Of a stretch of DNA of 64,000 nt, positions 11,801 to 25,968 are shown piece after piece. Positions within the stretch are counted from its first letter, which is position 1; the number at the start of each line of letters is the position of its first letter. Origin of the DNA: Silurus meridionalis (taxonomy: Eukaryota; Chordata; Actinopteri; Siluriformes; Siluridae); contig NC_060905.1 in NCBI RefSeq assembly GCF_014805685.1, positions 15,001-79,000 on the forward strand, written 5' to 3'. The notes beneath the pieces were generated by a model. The model was not told the DNA's origin and made no database searches. It was given only the letters and a program-made list of their open reading frames with translations. The position numbers were made by a program, and so were the translations under genes.

Positions 11801-14390
11801 CAACTTTATTTTTAAAATGTTGATGAAATCATTACTACCTATTGATGGTGTGCATGTGAGTGCAGTGCTTTTATTCCATGTTCATGTTGCTGCAGTACAG
11901 AATTATTTTCTATGAGGGAGGAGAAATATGCTGATCAGCAGCACTAAGAGATTTTCTAGAACTCAGGAGATTCTCCTTCCATGCTATTTGAAATACTGTT
12001 CATTTTGTTTGACTCCATTTAAGTTCTAATTTCTGAGTGGTCTGTTTTAAGGTGCGTGTATGATCATTATACCACTGTGATGATTTTTTCTCTCTGATCA
12101 TTTTGGTCTTAAGGGGAGCTCCATCATCTAGAGTGTAACGGAATGTTGATTCTAGATGTTCAGTGGCCCAGTCGAGCTCTGCAGGGTCTGACGGAGATCT
12201 ATTTAATATCAACATTTCCGGAAGATTATTGATAAAACGCGCTGCTGTAGCTGACGTGAAAGTACGCTTAACACGGTAACATGGTGAGGTAGTAATGAAG
12301 TGACTGAGGCAGATTTGAAAAGAGATAAGATAATGATCTGAAATAACTTCAGACTGTGGAATTATGACTATTTGTCATTTAAATTTAAATGTTAATAATA
12401 AATCGAGAGTGTGTCTTCACTATGAGTGGCTCCTATAACATTCTGATTAATTCCAACTGAATATAGAATGGACACAACTGTTGCTCTTAAGGAGTGTTAA
12501 AATGAATTTTAAAGTCACCAACAATTAATGCTTTGTGTAAAGAAGTAGCTAAATTTCTAATGAAATCTGCAAAATCCCTGAAAAAAGTAGAGTCGGGCCC
12601 CTGAGGGTCTATAAATAATAATTGATGGAATTGACTGACTGGACCTGCTTTTGGACATTAAATATTTTATGTTGGTTTAAAAAACTTCAAATTTTGGTTT
12701 ACAAATTTTGTGTTTAGTTTTTTGTGTAACTCTTAGATTATTATTATAAATAGCTGTGACTCCGCCTCCTCTGCCATTTAGAAGGGGTTGGTGTATGTAA
12801 CTATATCCAGGAGGACTAGCTTCATTTGATGCTACATATTCATTCGGTTTAATCCACATTTCTGTTCAACACATCATATTAAACTACTGGTCGGTAATAA
12901 TTAGGTTTATAGTCAGCGTTTTTGAGGTGAGAGAGATCTGATATTCAACAATCTCATCCTTAGATCAGAGGTGCTGATGTGCATTCAGTCCTGTTTAATT
13001 TAATGTTAATGAGGTTACTTAAACAGACTTACTGAGAATTTCTATATTTTGGTTTTGCTCAGGGGACAGACACAGTCTCAATAGGTGGATTCTGAGTGAT
13101 GACGTCCCGCCCTAACAAGCCAGCCTTGCCCTCAAAATTGCTCCAATTATTAATGAAGCCCACATTGTTTTTGGAGCACCACACGGACATCCAGCAGTTC
13201 AGCGACCATAATCTGCTGTATGCAACATCATCACGCCACAGTGGGATGGGGCCAGAGCACGTTACTGCATCAAACATTGCCTTTGCTAATTTACACACCT
13301 CTATAATATTACTCTTAGTAACCTCTGACTGTCAAAGGCGTATATCATTAACGCCTACGTGAAAAACTACGTGAAAAATCTTTGCGAACCTGTGCTTTCC
13401 TAAAACCTTAAGCTGACCTGCTATTTCAAATAGCAAACTAGCTTACACTTCTCACAGATAAAATTATCGCTAACAACAGAGAAAGAATGACTAAACATGT
13501 CACACTTCACACACTGAATGAGCTGGATGTTCGCCATAGCAAATTACGTACCTTAATGTGGTTATTGTAGTGTGTGTTGGTAGTTCTGATGGGAATGTCC
13601 TCCACTCACTGCTTTCAAACCCTCAAACAGGGAATAAAGCGTTCTTCCAAAAGAAAAAAGAGAAGAAATGGAGCCAACGGAAAGTAGAGAATACTGGAAA
13701 TGAAAACAATATTTTAAAAAATTTTAATGCCAATGCAAACACAAAATTCCCAGCAATCAAATCAACAACAGGAAGCAACGTTACACGGCTCAACAGGGCC
13801 TCCTCTGTGCGCCCCAAACTGTTACCACACAGTTGTAACTGAACCTCATATCATAATAATGTAAGATGATGATGATCGGGAATGCCTCTGTTCTCAGTCA
13901 TGTTTACATCAATTATTCCTTCTGTCTCATCCATGTTAATCCCAAGATTCGTGTTGCCTTCTGCATGCTCATTGTGAGTTTCATAAACTAGTCTACATCT
14001 GTGGTCTGTGAGAGACAGTTGCAGTAGTCCAGTCTTGTAATGCCAAGAAACTGAACAAGCACCTGGGCAGCCTGTGTGGACAGAAATGGTTACATTCCTC
14101 CAGATGTTGTAGAGAAGAAAATGACAAGATTGAGCCACATTAGCAACATGTGAGGAGAAGGACAGTTGATTGTCCATAGTTACCCACGAGGTTACGAGCA
14201 GTGGCTGAAGGGGAGAGCAGAGAGTCATGAAGAGTTATTCGGAGATCTCTGGGATGATCCATGAAGATATGTCTGTTAAGCATGTCGAAACCCAAGTGGA
14301 AGCTGTGGTATCTAAGGAAGGGAAAAAAAAGATGAGTTAACTTTCATCAGCATAGCAGTGGTAAGAAAACCCATGTCCATTAATAGAGTG

Positions 14391-14459
<69 letters not shown>

Positions 14460-14954
14460 TACAGACCAAAAGTTTGGACACACCTTCTCATTCAAAGAGT
14501 TTTCTTTATTTTCATGACTATGGAAATTGTAGAGTCACACTGAAGGCATCAAGGGCTATTTGACCAAGAAGGAGAGTGATGGGGTGCTGCACCAGATGCA
14601 TCGAGATGGTTTAGGGGTGAGCTGGACTGCAGAGTGAAGGCAAAAGGGCCAACAAGTTCCAAGCATCTCTCAGGGAACTCCTTCAAAACTGTTGGAAGAC
14701 CATTTCAGGTGACTACCTCTTGAAGCTCATCAAGAGAATGCCAAGAGTGTGCAAAGCAGTAATCAAAGCAAAAGGTGGCTACTTTGAAGAACCTACAATA
14801 TGACATTTTTCAGTTGTTTCACACTTTTTTGTTATGTATATAATTCCATATATATTTCCACGCGTTAATTCATAGTTTTGATGCCTTCAGTGTGAATCTA
14901 TAATTTTTCATAGTCATGAAAATAAAGAAAACTCTTTGAATGAGAAGGTGTACC

Positions 14955-15012
<58 letters not shown>

Positions 15013-17910
15013 TCTTATACTGAATCAGATTATATTTTAATATACTTTTATACTTATTTTATTTACTTTAGTAGTTATTTTTTCATATTACATTGTATTT
15101 CTTTCATGTTTACAAGTTGGACAGTCCTAAAAAAAAGCATTTCACTATGTCATACTCTGTATGAATATGTATGTGACAAATAAAATTTGAATTTGACATG
15201 ATTTAAGGAAATTGAGTTCCTCTACCAGATCATCACTACATGTTTCGGAGACATAAAAAATGCATTCTTTAGAAAGAGCAACCATAGTCTCTTTACAGTC
15301 TCTTTACTGTACAGAGGTACAATAGTTTTATTTCTCAACAAATTTACTTTCTTTCTGTGCTTGTCTTTGGTATTCATGAAAAACAGAGGTCTTAAAATCT
15401 TCCACTTTGTGTTTCCTACTCTTATGACTGTACAGAACACTGGAGAGTGAGAACTAACATGAGCACTGGAGTGTGTGATTATAAGTGATGTTCTTTCTAC
15501 AGTCTTTTACAGTCATTATGGTTATAAAACCAGGAGCTACTGAACAACTCATAAAATAGCACAACATTTGTGATCATCACAGATCCAGCATCAGCTTCTC
15601 CATGCCAGAGCCTTTAAACACTCCAGGAGGTCCAGTGTCCAAACTCCACATGAAGTGGGATCCAATTGGCACTGGTACGTCTCTAGATGGTTCGGGACGT
15701 TTGGAGGCATCTACTTCTTTAAAGCTTCATAATCTTCATGAGGTGGAACGTGACTGGAGCTGGAGCCTTTAGTGGACTTTGCTATTCTAGGAACTACTAG
15801 AAGTCCAGAGTGTTGAGATCTCAGGGAGCGTGACGGATTGTAGCGTGTTAGAAGACTGGAGATACATGGAGATAAACCATTTAGTGTTTTATAAGTGAGT
15901 AGCAGTAGTTTGTAGTGGATTTGAAACTTAACAGGAAGCCAGTGTAGGGATGAGAAGATTGGGGTTATATGATCATATTTTAATGACCTTGTGAGAACTC
16001 TGACTGCTGCATTCTGGACAAACTGAAGCTTGTTTATTAATGACGCAGGACATCCACCTAGTAATGCATTACAGTAGTCTATTCTGGAGGTCATGAATGC
16101 ATGGACGAGCTTCTCTGCATCAGATATAGACAACATGTTTCTTAACTTAGAAATATTTCTAAGGTGAAAGAAGCTGTTTTTGTAACTTGGTTGATGTGAT
16201 ATTTGTAAGATAAGTTGCTCTAAAATAACTCCCAGGTCTTTTACTGTGGAACTAGTGGTTACAGAACATCCTTCTTAATGCAGGTTAAAATGCTGGAGCT
16301 TCTGTGTACTGGTTTTTGGGCCAATAAGCATCTAGAATATATAATTAATTACATTTTGCATAATAATTAAAATATATATGCATAAATTAACAAACATTAT
16401 AAACAAGCATGTGAATGTAGTAAAGGTGCAGTTAATCATGTTTAAAAAGCTCTATTATCTAACCATCTTACCAGCTTTAGCAGCCCAACAAATCAATAAC
16501 AGCATTTGTTAACAAATTTCATGAATTATACATTAATTTCATTAATTACGATAATTTAATTATTGATTAGTATTGAGTAGTTGTTGCAGCTCTACATACA
16601 CTTTTTACTTTCATCATGTTTACACTGTCACACTAATTCACCCCAAGCCGAGCTAGGGTTAGGGTTAGGGTTGAGTCTTCTGCTAAAGGAGCTCTGCTGT
16701 TTGATTAGAAGATTATGGAGGAGATGCAGTTTATTGTCCAGAATGGCTGTGAGTTTACAGAGTCCCCTCTTTTTTCTCATTGTAAAACTGTCTGGTAAGC
16801 AGCCAGCTTTCTTCTTTTTTGCATCTCTAAACCTAGAGCTTCCTCCCCAGCATACTGCAGCAAAGAAGACTGCACTGGCTACCACATTTCTCCTAGTACA
16901 AGGAAGACATGATTCCAGACTCTTCTTGCACCAAGGTGGTGGAAAAAACTTCCACTTGGTGTCTGAACAGCTGAGACTACCAGTCTTTAAATGTCTAAAG
17001 ACCGACCTCTTCCAGAGATTATTAAATTAGCACTAGGGGAAAAATTGCTTTTTAATTGTTTTTCTGGGGGTTTAGACTGATGATATTCTGAGTCATAAAT
17101 GTTTTTTTTCTTTAATATGTTTAATATCTGTCTGTTTCAAAGTGAGAATAAAGGCAAGGCATTTGTTGGACTGGTGGGTGTGGACAGTAAGGTGATTCCA
17201 GGCTTGGACAGAGGAGTGATGGGTATGTGTGTGAATGAGAGAAGGAAGATCACCATCCCCCCTCACCTTGGATATGGCATCTCCGGAGCTGGTAAAATCA
17301 AACCCAAAACACGTTAGCTCACTGTATCACTGTCCGAGGTGTAGCTTAAGTAGAGTGTAAATCTTCCTCAGATGGAGTTCAGGAAAGAATGAGATCATAA
17401 CCACATCATTCTGATTATTGCACTCTACATTAGAAGTTAATATTTTAAAATCACATTGTCCACACATCTCTCTGTCTCTGTCTCTGTCTCTACTTTATCA
17501 GGTACAGTGATTCCTTCAGATGCAACTCTGGTGTTTGATGTTGTGTTGTTGGACGTGTGGAATAAAGATGATGTTGTAGACACTCGTCTGCTCTTAAAGC
17601 CATTGTCTTGTCGCCGCTCCGTGCAGCATGGTGATTTTGTGCGCTATCTGTATAATGGCTCACTGATCAATGGCACAACCTTCGAGTCCAGGTTTGAATG
17701 CTACATTATTAAGAGACAATAAAATAAAAGCGATACTGCACAGGTTTACTCTCTCTCTCACAGTTATGGACAAAATGTCACATATGACACGTACGTGGAT
17801 GAAGATCACCTGATGAGAGGCATGGTCCAGGGGCTAATGGGAATGTGTGTTGGAGAGAAACGCTCCATCATCATTCCACCATTTTTAGCCTACGGGGAGA
17901 AAGGATATGG

Positions 17911-17987
<77 letters not shown>

Positions 17988-20900
17988 TCACCTTGTGGGT
18001 AGTTTAAGTACACTGATGAATAGTTCTTTAAAAAACAAGTGTATGTAAAAAATGTGCAAAAGTGCAGTTGATTAACCAGGAAATTCGTTGAAGTTTTAAA
18101 AAGTGTTGGATGAAGGAAACAAACGATGTAGTTGAGTTAAAGTAGAGATAAACTCAGTAAAATAAGACAATAATGTGTGTGAGTAATAGTACAAAAGTAT
18201 TTCCCTTTAAACGTACTTAAGTATCCAAAGTACTATGATTTTTTTTAAATCACAAGACTCTTCACTTAATCAACTCAGTTAATGTGTAAAGACTTGAATG
18301 TGACTCTCAGCACACTGATCTATTAATAAAATTATATAAATAATTTAAACACTGATTGATTTCTATTAGAATTATCATGAACCCAAAACCTTAATTTTAG
18401 TGAAAACAATCAGACAAATAAAACCACGTGTGTGGTGGTGAGTTCAAGTCTGGAGTTTCTTTATCATTTATTCCTCTCTAAATGTTCTGCTTGATGTTGA
18501 ACTGATGCTGAACTGTATGTTGGTGATCAGTAGATTCACCGAGCGCCGATCAGAACATGTGTAAAACAGAGCGTGCGCTCGATCCTGATTGGTGACTCGC
18601 TGCGTGTTTCACCAGTTATGTTTTTATCCTCATTAATTCAATTTATTTTTATTTGTATTGCACATTTAACAATGAACATTGTCCCAAAACAGCTTCACAC
18701 AGATAAGGTGGTGATAAAAATGAATACGATGTTCTTTATAAGTGTAACTGTGACTGTGGTGAAGGAAAAATTTCCTGAGAAAACCTTGAGAGGAACCTAG
18801 GGTTAGGGTTAACTCAAGAGGGATCATCCTCATCTGGGTGCCACCAAATGTCCATTTATTACAGATAAATGTTGTGGTGCAGTGATGGAGATCAGATGCA
18901 AACTGTAGTCAGTGTAGCAGACTGTTGACATTAACACAGTCACACTGTCAGGGCAGTGACCACATGTAGGAAACAGGAGTAAATCAATCATTGTTTATTG
19001 AAATCCAGAAACTAAACCAGAGTCCGGGAGAGTTACTAACTGTAAAACGGGGATAATCCTGAAAGCGGGTATAATTTGTGGAGCGGGTATGATCCGTAAC
19101 GCAAGTACACTCCATACAGCGAATACAATCTGTGAGGCAGGTATAATCCGTAAAACGAGTATAATCCTGTGACTGGGAACAAGAAGCATGAACCAGCGGG
19201 GAATGCTGGTGGTCTGGAATCCGTTATATCACTAAGCATGACTAAGTAGATCCGACAGTGAGTGAGGTCAGAACTTATAAAGGGGGCAGGTAATGTGGAA
19301 CAGGTGTCGTTGATTAGCGCCAGGAGAGACTGAGAAAGAGCCTCGGAGGAAGGCGTGGCAGGAGGATCCCTGACACAGACTAACGCAGCGAACACATGAG
19401 AGTGAGGGGACGACAGCTTTTAAATATCCCAGTTCACCGAAATACTCTATATCCATGATCCCTGTTCAGTAGGAGTAAACCACTAGAATTGCTGTTATCT
19501 GTTATAATTATATTGTTATCTAGAGGCTTATATATTAATCTGTTTTAAAAATAATAGATTTTTGAATATTTACAATTTTATTATTGAAAAATTTAAAATC
19601 ATTGTTGCTACTTATTACTAGTGTGTTAGTGTGGAGCTTCTATTACTAGTTAATTTTGAATCAAACTTTATGGGTTCAGATGGTGATCCACTCAATGTTG
19701 ATAACTCTGTGAGATTATTGAAAACTGGCTACAGTAATTAAAGTGAATGTGCATAACACAATGTAACGTGTTGAATCAGGGTCAAGGGATACAGTGAGGA
19801 AAATAAGTAAATGAACATTGCTGCTATTTTGCAAGTTCTCCCACCTAGGAATCATGGAGGGGTCTGAAATTGTCATCGTAGGTGCATGGCAACTGTGAGA
19901 GACATAATCTAAAAAAAAAAAAAAAAAAATCACTATATATGATTTTTAAACTATTTATTTGTATGATACAGCTGCAAACAAGTATTTGAACACCTGTCTA
20001 TCAGCTAGAACTCTGACCCTCAAAGACCTGTTAGTCTGCCTTTAAAATGTCAACCTCCACTACCTCCACAACCTCTCGCCTCGTGGGGTCTCAATGATCC
20101 TAAGTAAGGTGAGAAATCAGCCCAGAACTACACGGGAGGAGCTGTTTAATGACCTGCAAAGAGCTGGGACCACCGTTTCCAAGGTAACTGTTGGTAATAC
20201 ACTAAGACGTCATGGTTTGAAATCATGCATGGCACGGAAGGTTCCCCTGCTTAAACCCCCATCATGCTTTGGGGTGTTTTTCTGCACATGGGACAGGGCG
20301 ACTGCACTGTATTAAGGAGAGGATGACGGGCCATGTATTGCGAGATTTTGGGGAACAACCTCCTTCCCTCAGTTAGAGCATTGAAGATGGGTCGAGGCTG
20401 GGTCTTCCAACATGACAATGACCCGAAGCACACAGCCAGGATAACCAAGGAGTGGCTCTGTAAGAAGCATATCAAGGTTCTGGCGTGGCCTAGCCAGTCT
20501 CCAGACCTAAACCAATAGAGAATCTTTGAGGAGCTCAAACTCTGTGTTTCTCAGTGACAGGCCAGAAACCTGACTGATCTAGAGAAGATCTGTGTGGAGG
20601 AATGGGCCACAATCCCTCCTGCAGTGTGTGCAAACCTGGTGAAAAACTACAGGAAACGTTTGACCTCTGTAATTGCAAACAAAGGCTCCTGTACCAAATA
20701 TTACCATTGACTTTCTCAGGTGTTCAAATACTTATTTGCAGCTGTATCATACAAATAAATAGTTAAAAAATCATATATTGTGATTTCTGGATTTTCTTTT
20801 TTAGATTATGTCCTCACAGTGGACATGCACCTACGATGACAATTTCAGACCCTCCATGATTTCTAAGTGGGAGAACTTGCAAAATAGCAGCGTGTTCAAA

Positions 20901-22369
20901 TACTTATTTTCCTCACTGTAGTTCGCCTAACACGAGCTGCTGCAGAAATCAACCAAAACACACACAGTTTGCGTTCCACATCTCATGCTTTATTCTCCTG
21001 GCAACAGCGTTACTTCCTAATCAGAAGATAACTCAAAAAATGTAATCATCAGTCTTGCACACATGCAGTATGTTCACAAAATGACGCTGTGCTCTTAAAT
21101 GAGCCACAACATATTTCACCCGTTACGGTAACATGGAAAGGTACATATGCTATGACTGAGGCAGATTTGAATGGAGATGAGGTAATAATATAAAGAAAAC
21201 ATTAAAATGTGGAATTATGACTATATTTTCTGAATTGAATCCAAATTATTTATAACCTCTTAGTCGTCAGTGCCGTGCCCGTGTGACCGATATCCCAGTG
21301 TTCTCAGGTGTTAATGTTTAGCAATAGATTAAATAAAAAGGGAGAAGAGTAACCATGACTAACTATACATCATTCTAAAGCTCTAAGACTCAAGCAGCGA
21401 TTTCAGATCACCGTTTTTCAATTGAAAAAGCATAACAAATGTATTTGCTGAATGTGTGTAAGCAGTACACAACAACATGCATAACAAAATGCAGTACTTA
21501 CATTATGATTGTAATAACGAGTCACTAACACATCCACTGCTGCTAATCCCAGTTTAATATCAAAGATGAGGCTCCACTGAACAACATGCCATAAAGCATT
21601 TTTACTCCAAACAACCAATAGTGTTGTAATTAAGATGGTTATTCTTTTGTTTACGTCACAGTAATTCGGGAGTTGTATTGTTTGTATATGTTTCGGAATA
21701 ACTTTTGCATAAAAAACGACATCTTGCCTGTAAAAAAACAAATATGGCTGGTAGAATATAGTGTTAGGAAACAAATGAGACCACAAAAAAAAAAAAAAGT
21801 AAAAGAGGCGGTATCTTGGGTTTAAGTCTTCTCTCTATAGGCAGGTGTTGTGACGTTCTGTTCTGCATCACCTTTCATTTCAAACCTTTTATTTCCAGCC
21901 AGTAGCATTGTGGAAACAAAATGATTGATGGAAAATGTAGACAATAAGTGCAGGATTCTAATGATATATAAAAGGATTTTATTCCCCACGTGGGGAGTCT
22001 TGATTTTAGTACTCTTTACAAACTCTTACTGGCCGAAGAGAGGAGCACATGCACAGTGACACCCCAGGAAGTGATGCAGCTCTCAGTTCTGAACAGCTGT
22101 TTCCAGCTCGTGCTAACTGGACTTTGTTTACCAAAAAAGAAAACAAAGAAAAAAGAATAGTCAAATAAGTTGTTTTATCTGAGATTTGCACAAAGCAGCG
22201 ATGTGAAAAATATTCTTGGGGAGGAGTAACAACAGCGAATTGGAAATCTGCATGGGGATGGAAAATCTGAGCCTATTTTACATCTGTAAGATACAATATA
22301 TCTCCCTTTACAGTTTTATATGATTTTATAGGTTTTATTCCTGTTTTTGTTTTATAAGAGAAATGCTTG

Positions 22370-22427
<58 letters not shown>

Positions 22428-25400
22428 ATGAATGGTCATGACTGTGAAACAAGAGCTTGTCTGCTACCTGGACATCAATATAAATATTAGTTTAATATCA
22501 ATATCCAAACAAGTAGAACAAAAGCCTTTACTGGTCAGCAGCTCATTAATATGCAGACTGTATGAATAGAGTATAAATAAACACCTGAGTTTAGCAGGTG
22601 TTTCTCAAACAGGGGAAAAAGGATCAGACATAGTCTCAGATACACGTTTGTAAGAATCTCATTGTCATGACAATATTGCTAAAATTTGAAATATAAACTC
22701 ATGAGGCATGTGGCTTTCAACCCAGTACTTTTCTGGATTGCTCCAGAACTGATTTCATGTATTTATATATGAAATAAAAATAAATGTTTACTGCAGGAAA
22801 TTTATATCCATGGCACTTCATCATCTATAACTGATTATCTTTTTGATATTAACTTTGAATAATAGACAGTAAAGCTCAAAGTGTCTTCTTTTTAAAGATA
22901 TTTAAATTGTAGCCCACTTTTATCTGGAACTGTTAACATTTACATTTAGGTAGGGCATGTGAGTCCCAAAAGCTGTGGCGAAGGCTAACAGTTTAAATCA
23001 AGAGTGTGTTAAGTCAAGAAGCTTTTATTGTCATTTGAACTATATATATATATCTGACGCAGTACACAGTGAAATGAAACAACGTTCGTCCAGAACCCAT
23101 ACATACAGCAACAGTCACAGAAACAGAAAACACAGAGTTAAGGACTAGTAAGTGTCATCGCCACATAAAGTGCATGTGTGCAACCTGGTGTGAAGTGCAA
23201 AGACAACACGAGACAGTGTAAGAGAACACAAGGCAGCTAGTGTCACTATGATGGATTCTATAACATTACAATTTATATTTCTACTGAATCTAAAATGGAC
23301 ACTGCTGTTCTTAAGTAGTCGACCTGATTATCAAAATGAATGTAAAAGTCACCAACAATTAATGATTTGTCTAAAGATTAGGTGGATTTAAAATTAATTC
23401 TGTAAATTCTACAAAGAAAACAGAAGATTACAGAATTATTATAAATATACAATTGACTGACTAGACTTGTTTTTGGATGCTACATATGTTATGTTTGTGT
23501 AAACAATTTTGAATGTGATACATTTATTTTTAGTTTTTTTTTGTGTGACATCTACATTCTTATTCTAAATAAATGTGACTCCGCCTCCTCTGCCATTTAG
23601 ACAGGACTGGTGTATATAACTGTTTCCAGGAGGACTCGCTTTATTTAACCCTAGATATCCATTTAGTTTACTCCACATTTCTGTTAAACACGGTACAATA
23701 AAACCCTCATCAGGAATAGTTTCATTTGTAATCTGTGCTTTTGACATGAGAGATTTACTATTTAACAGTCCTATCTTTAGATCAAAAGTACTGGCTTTGC
23801 GTTCAGTTTTATCTAATTTAGGTAAGTTACAAAAACAAACTTTCTATAGATTTCTAAATTTTGCTCATAAAACAGTTATGCGCATATTAATATGGACTCT
23901 AATTGAGGACTCGATGCAGCTAGCCTGGTTTGGTTTAGTCTGCTTGCCTGCTCCCCGGATTTGGTTCTGAATTATCATGTTAACTGAGACTATGAGTTAT
24001 ATTGAGCTATATAATAAAAGGCATATTACAAATATTACTTGGACTATATTTAGAGCACTAAAATCAGTAGTTACTACTGATGTATAAAGCACTGAGCGGT
24101 CTCGCACTTCTATAACTTCTATACCATTATGATTCCCATGCCTACTTAGATCAAAAGGTACAGGCTATAATGTTATCTCTCTCCAGGTTCTCTTCTCTAA
24201 ATTAACCATTGCATATGGTTGCCTGGAAACTGAAACTTTTAGCTTTTTATTTGAATGCAAATCTTGGCCTGTCTGATTTCAATGAAATGTAACAAGAATT
24301 TTTTAATGAAACTCACATGCATGAATTGCATTGGTCTTCATTATTACAAATTTTGTGCATCAGGGTTTAGGTAGTCAGTGTTTTCTTGCACTCAGGTTTT
24401 TAGCTTGTTTGGGCGTTCAGGTGAAAAAGTGCTGCATCTGGTGTCAGTGTTTGTTGATGAATGTGTATATGTGTGTCTACATGTGTGTCTGTGTTTTTAG
24501 GTGTGAAGGTGCCAGCTCATGCAACGGTGGTGTTTGATGCGCTGCTCATTGATGTATTTAATGTGAAAGATGATGTACAGGTAGAGGTTCTTTATGTTCC
24601 TCAGCCCTGCAAAAGAAAGTCAAAGAAGGGAGACTTCATACGTTATCATTACAATGGAACATTCCAGGATGGAACACTGTTTGACTCTAGGTGAGCAATT
24701 CTTTATAATAATGTTCCAGAGCCATATGAAATTTCAATAATAAGAATAATAAAAGGGAAAAAGACTACACACAGATTAGACATGTGTAGTGCAGTGTGAG
24801 GATTAGTTTGGTCTGGGGTTATTAGAGTACATTGTGTGTAGTTTAGTGCATTGTGGAGTCACTGGGTGTTTCAGTCCAGTACACTTTGCAGCGTATTGCA
24901 TTGTGGGTTTTGTTTAATATAATAGAATTTAATAAAATATAGTAGATAATAGTAGTAAAAGTAGATTTTAGTGAATTGTAGTGTTGTGCAGTGTGTCACC
25001 TAGTTCATTGTTCACTCAGTTATAGTGTAGTTTGGGAATAGTAGTGTTTTAGGTCAGGGTGTAGTTTAATACTAGTTTTAAGTGTGGTGTGTGATATCAG
25101 TGCAGTGTGGGGTTTAGTGCAGTGTGGAGATCATACAGTATATCCTCCAGACCTTCTTCAGGCATCATTAGATCAGATCAGATTGGATTAAATTAGACAG
25201 AAAGCTCAGCTGAGATGCATCACAGAGATGTGTTGTGCACTTTTCTTTATGGCTGAGAGCAGTGCAGTTACCAAACCAGCAACCAGTGAAGATTTTTAAG
25301 CTTCTGAACCTCAGTGCTAAAGCTCAGTGTATGTTAATGAGTGCTTGGGCTTTTCACAAGCAATTTATTTGTCTTGTTAATGTTCAGTGAGTTATTGCTT

Positions 25401-25826
25401 TTAAAACTCCACAGTGATTGGTTTCTAATATATCACCATTTATTATATTAAGGGTATAATAGTTAATAATAAGGGAATACTGGAACTCACCCTGCTCTGC
25501 ATGATGGTAAAATACAATAAAGGTCCAGCTTCACTGGGAGAGATTTAACCCAAGCCTAAGTGTTTAATCTGTTTATGAGCTGCAATCTTCAAGCACATTT
25601 CTCATGTACAAGTTTTTCTTGTGAATTTAAGTGGAGATCTGTAAATAAACATTAGATACTGTTGTGCTAAATATTCAGCTACCAGCGCAAAAGTACGTAC
25701 AACACGTTTGTTGGTTTGGGTCATGTGATCGCTGGAGTGGATAAAGCATTGCATGGAGTGTGTGTGGGAGAAAAAAGACACATCATTGTTCCTCCACATC
25801 TCGCCTATGGAGAGAACGGGACAGGT

Positions 25827-25877
<51 letters not shown>

Positions 25878-25931
25878 GTTTAATTCAGTTCAAAACAGCT
25901 TTACAGAAATGAAAACATTATTTCATGGTAG

Positions 25932-25968
<37 letters not shown>

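Larger units (their letters stand above)
7862..17142 (+). other. fkbp10 intron 1, 9.3 kb of nested repeats
   Basis: This is the longest intron of the gene. Almost all of it is accounted for by minus-strand L2 LINE copies (8266-14390 and 15430-16330), a Tc1-like element in a TA microsatellite (14457-14955) and smaller fragments, listed separately. No host exon was recognised inside. Confidence 0.8.
17910..24500 (+). other. fkbp10 intron 4, 6.6 kb with several transposons
   Basis: It contains an AC microsatellite, an L2 tail, an LTR-like insertion, a Tc1 element, Rex1 and L2 fragments, and a (TG)n tract at 22374-22424. The stretches 18000-18630, 20921-23010 (apart from the TG tract) and 23746-24450 hold AT-rich sequence in which no gene was recognised; 23746-24300 may be L2 5' sequence. 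Confidence 0.75.

Noticed and set aside
16653..16672. A chromosome end
   Set aside because: Only three TTAGGG units, with ordinary gene sequence on both sides; an interstitial tract.
16581..17030. A 149-codon open frame before fkbp10 exon 2 as a gene
   Set aside because: It includes a telomere-like tract and ends in a LINE-like sequence; more likely repeat debris.
7862..17142. A second gene hidden in fkbp10 intron 1
   Set aside because: All longer frames there resolve to L2 or Tc1 proteins on the minus or plus strand.
21418..21786. A 122-codon minus-strand open frame inside fkbp10 intron 4
   Set aside because: Hydrophobic, but no recognisable receptor or transposase motifs; AT-rich chance frame.
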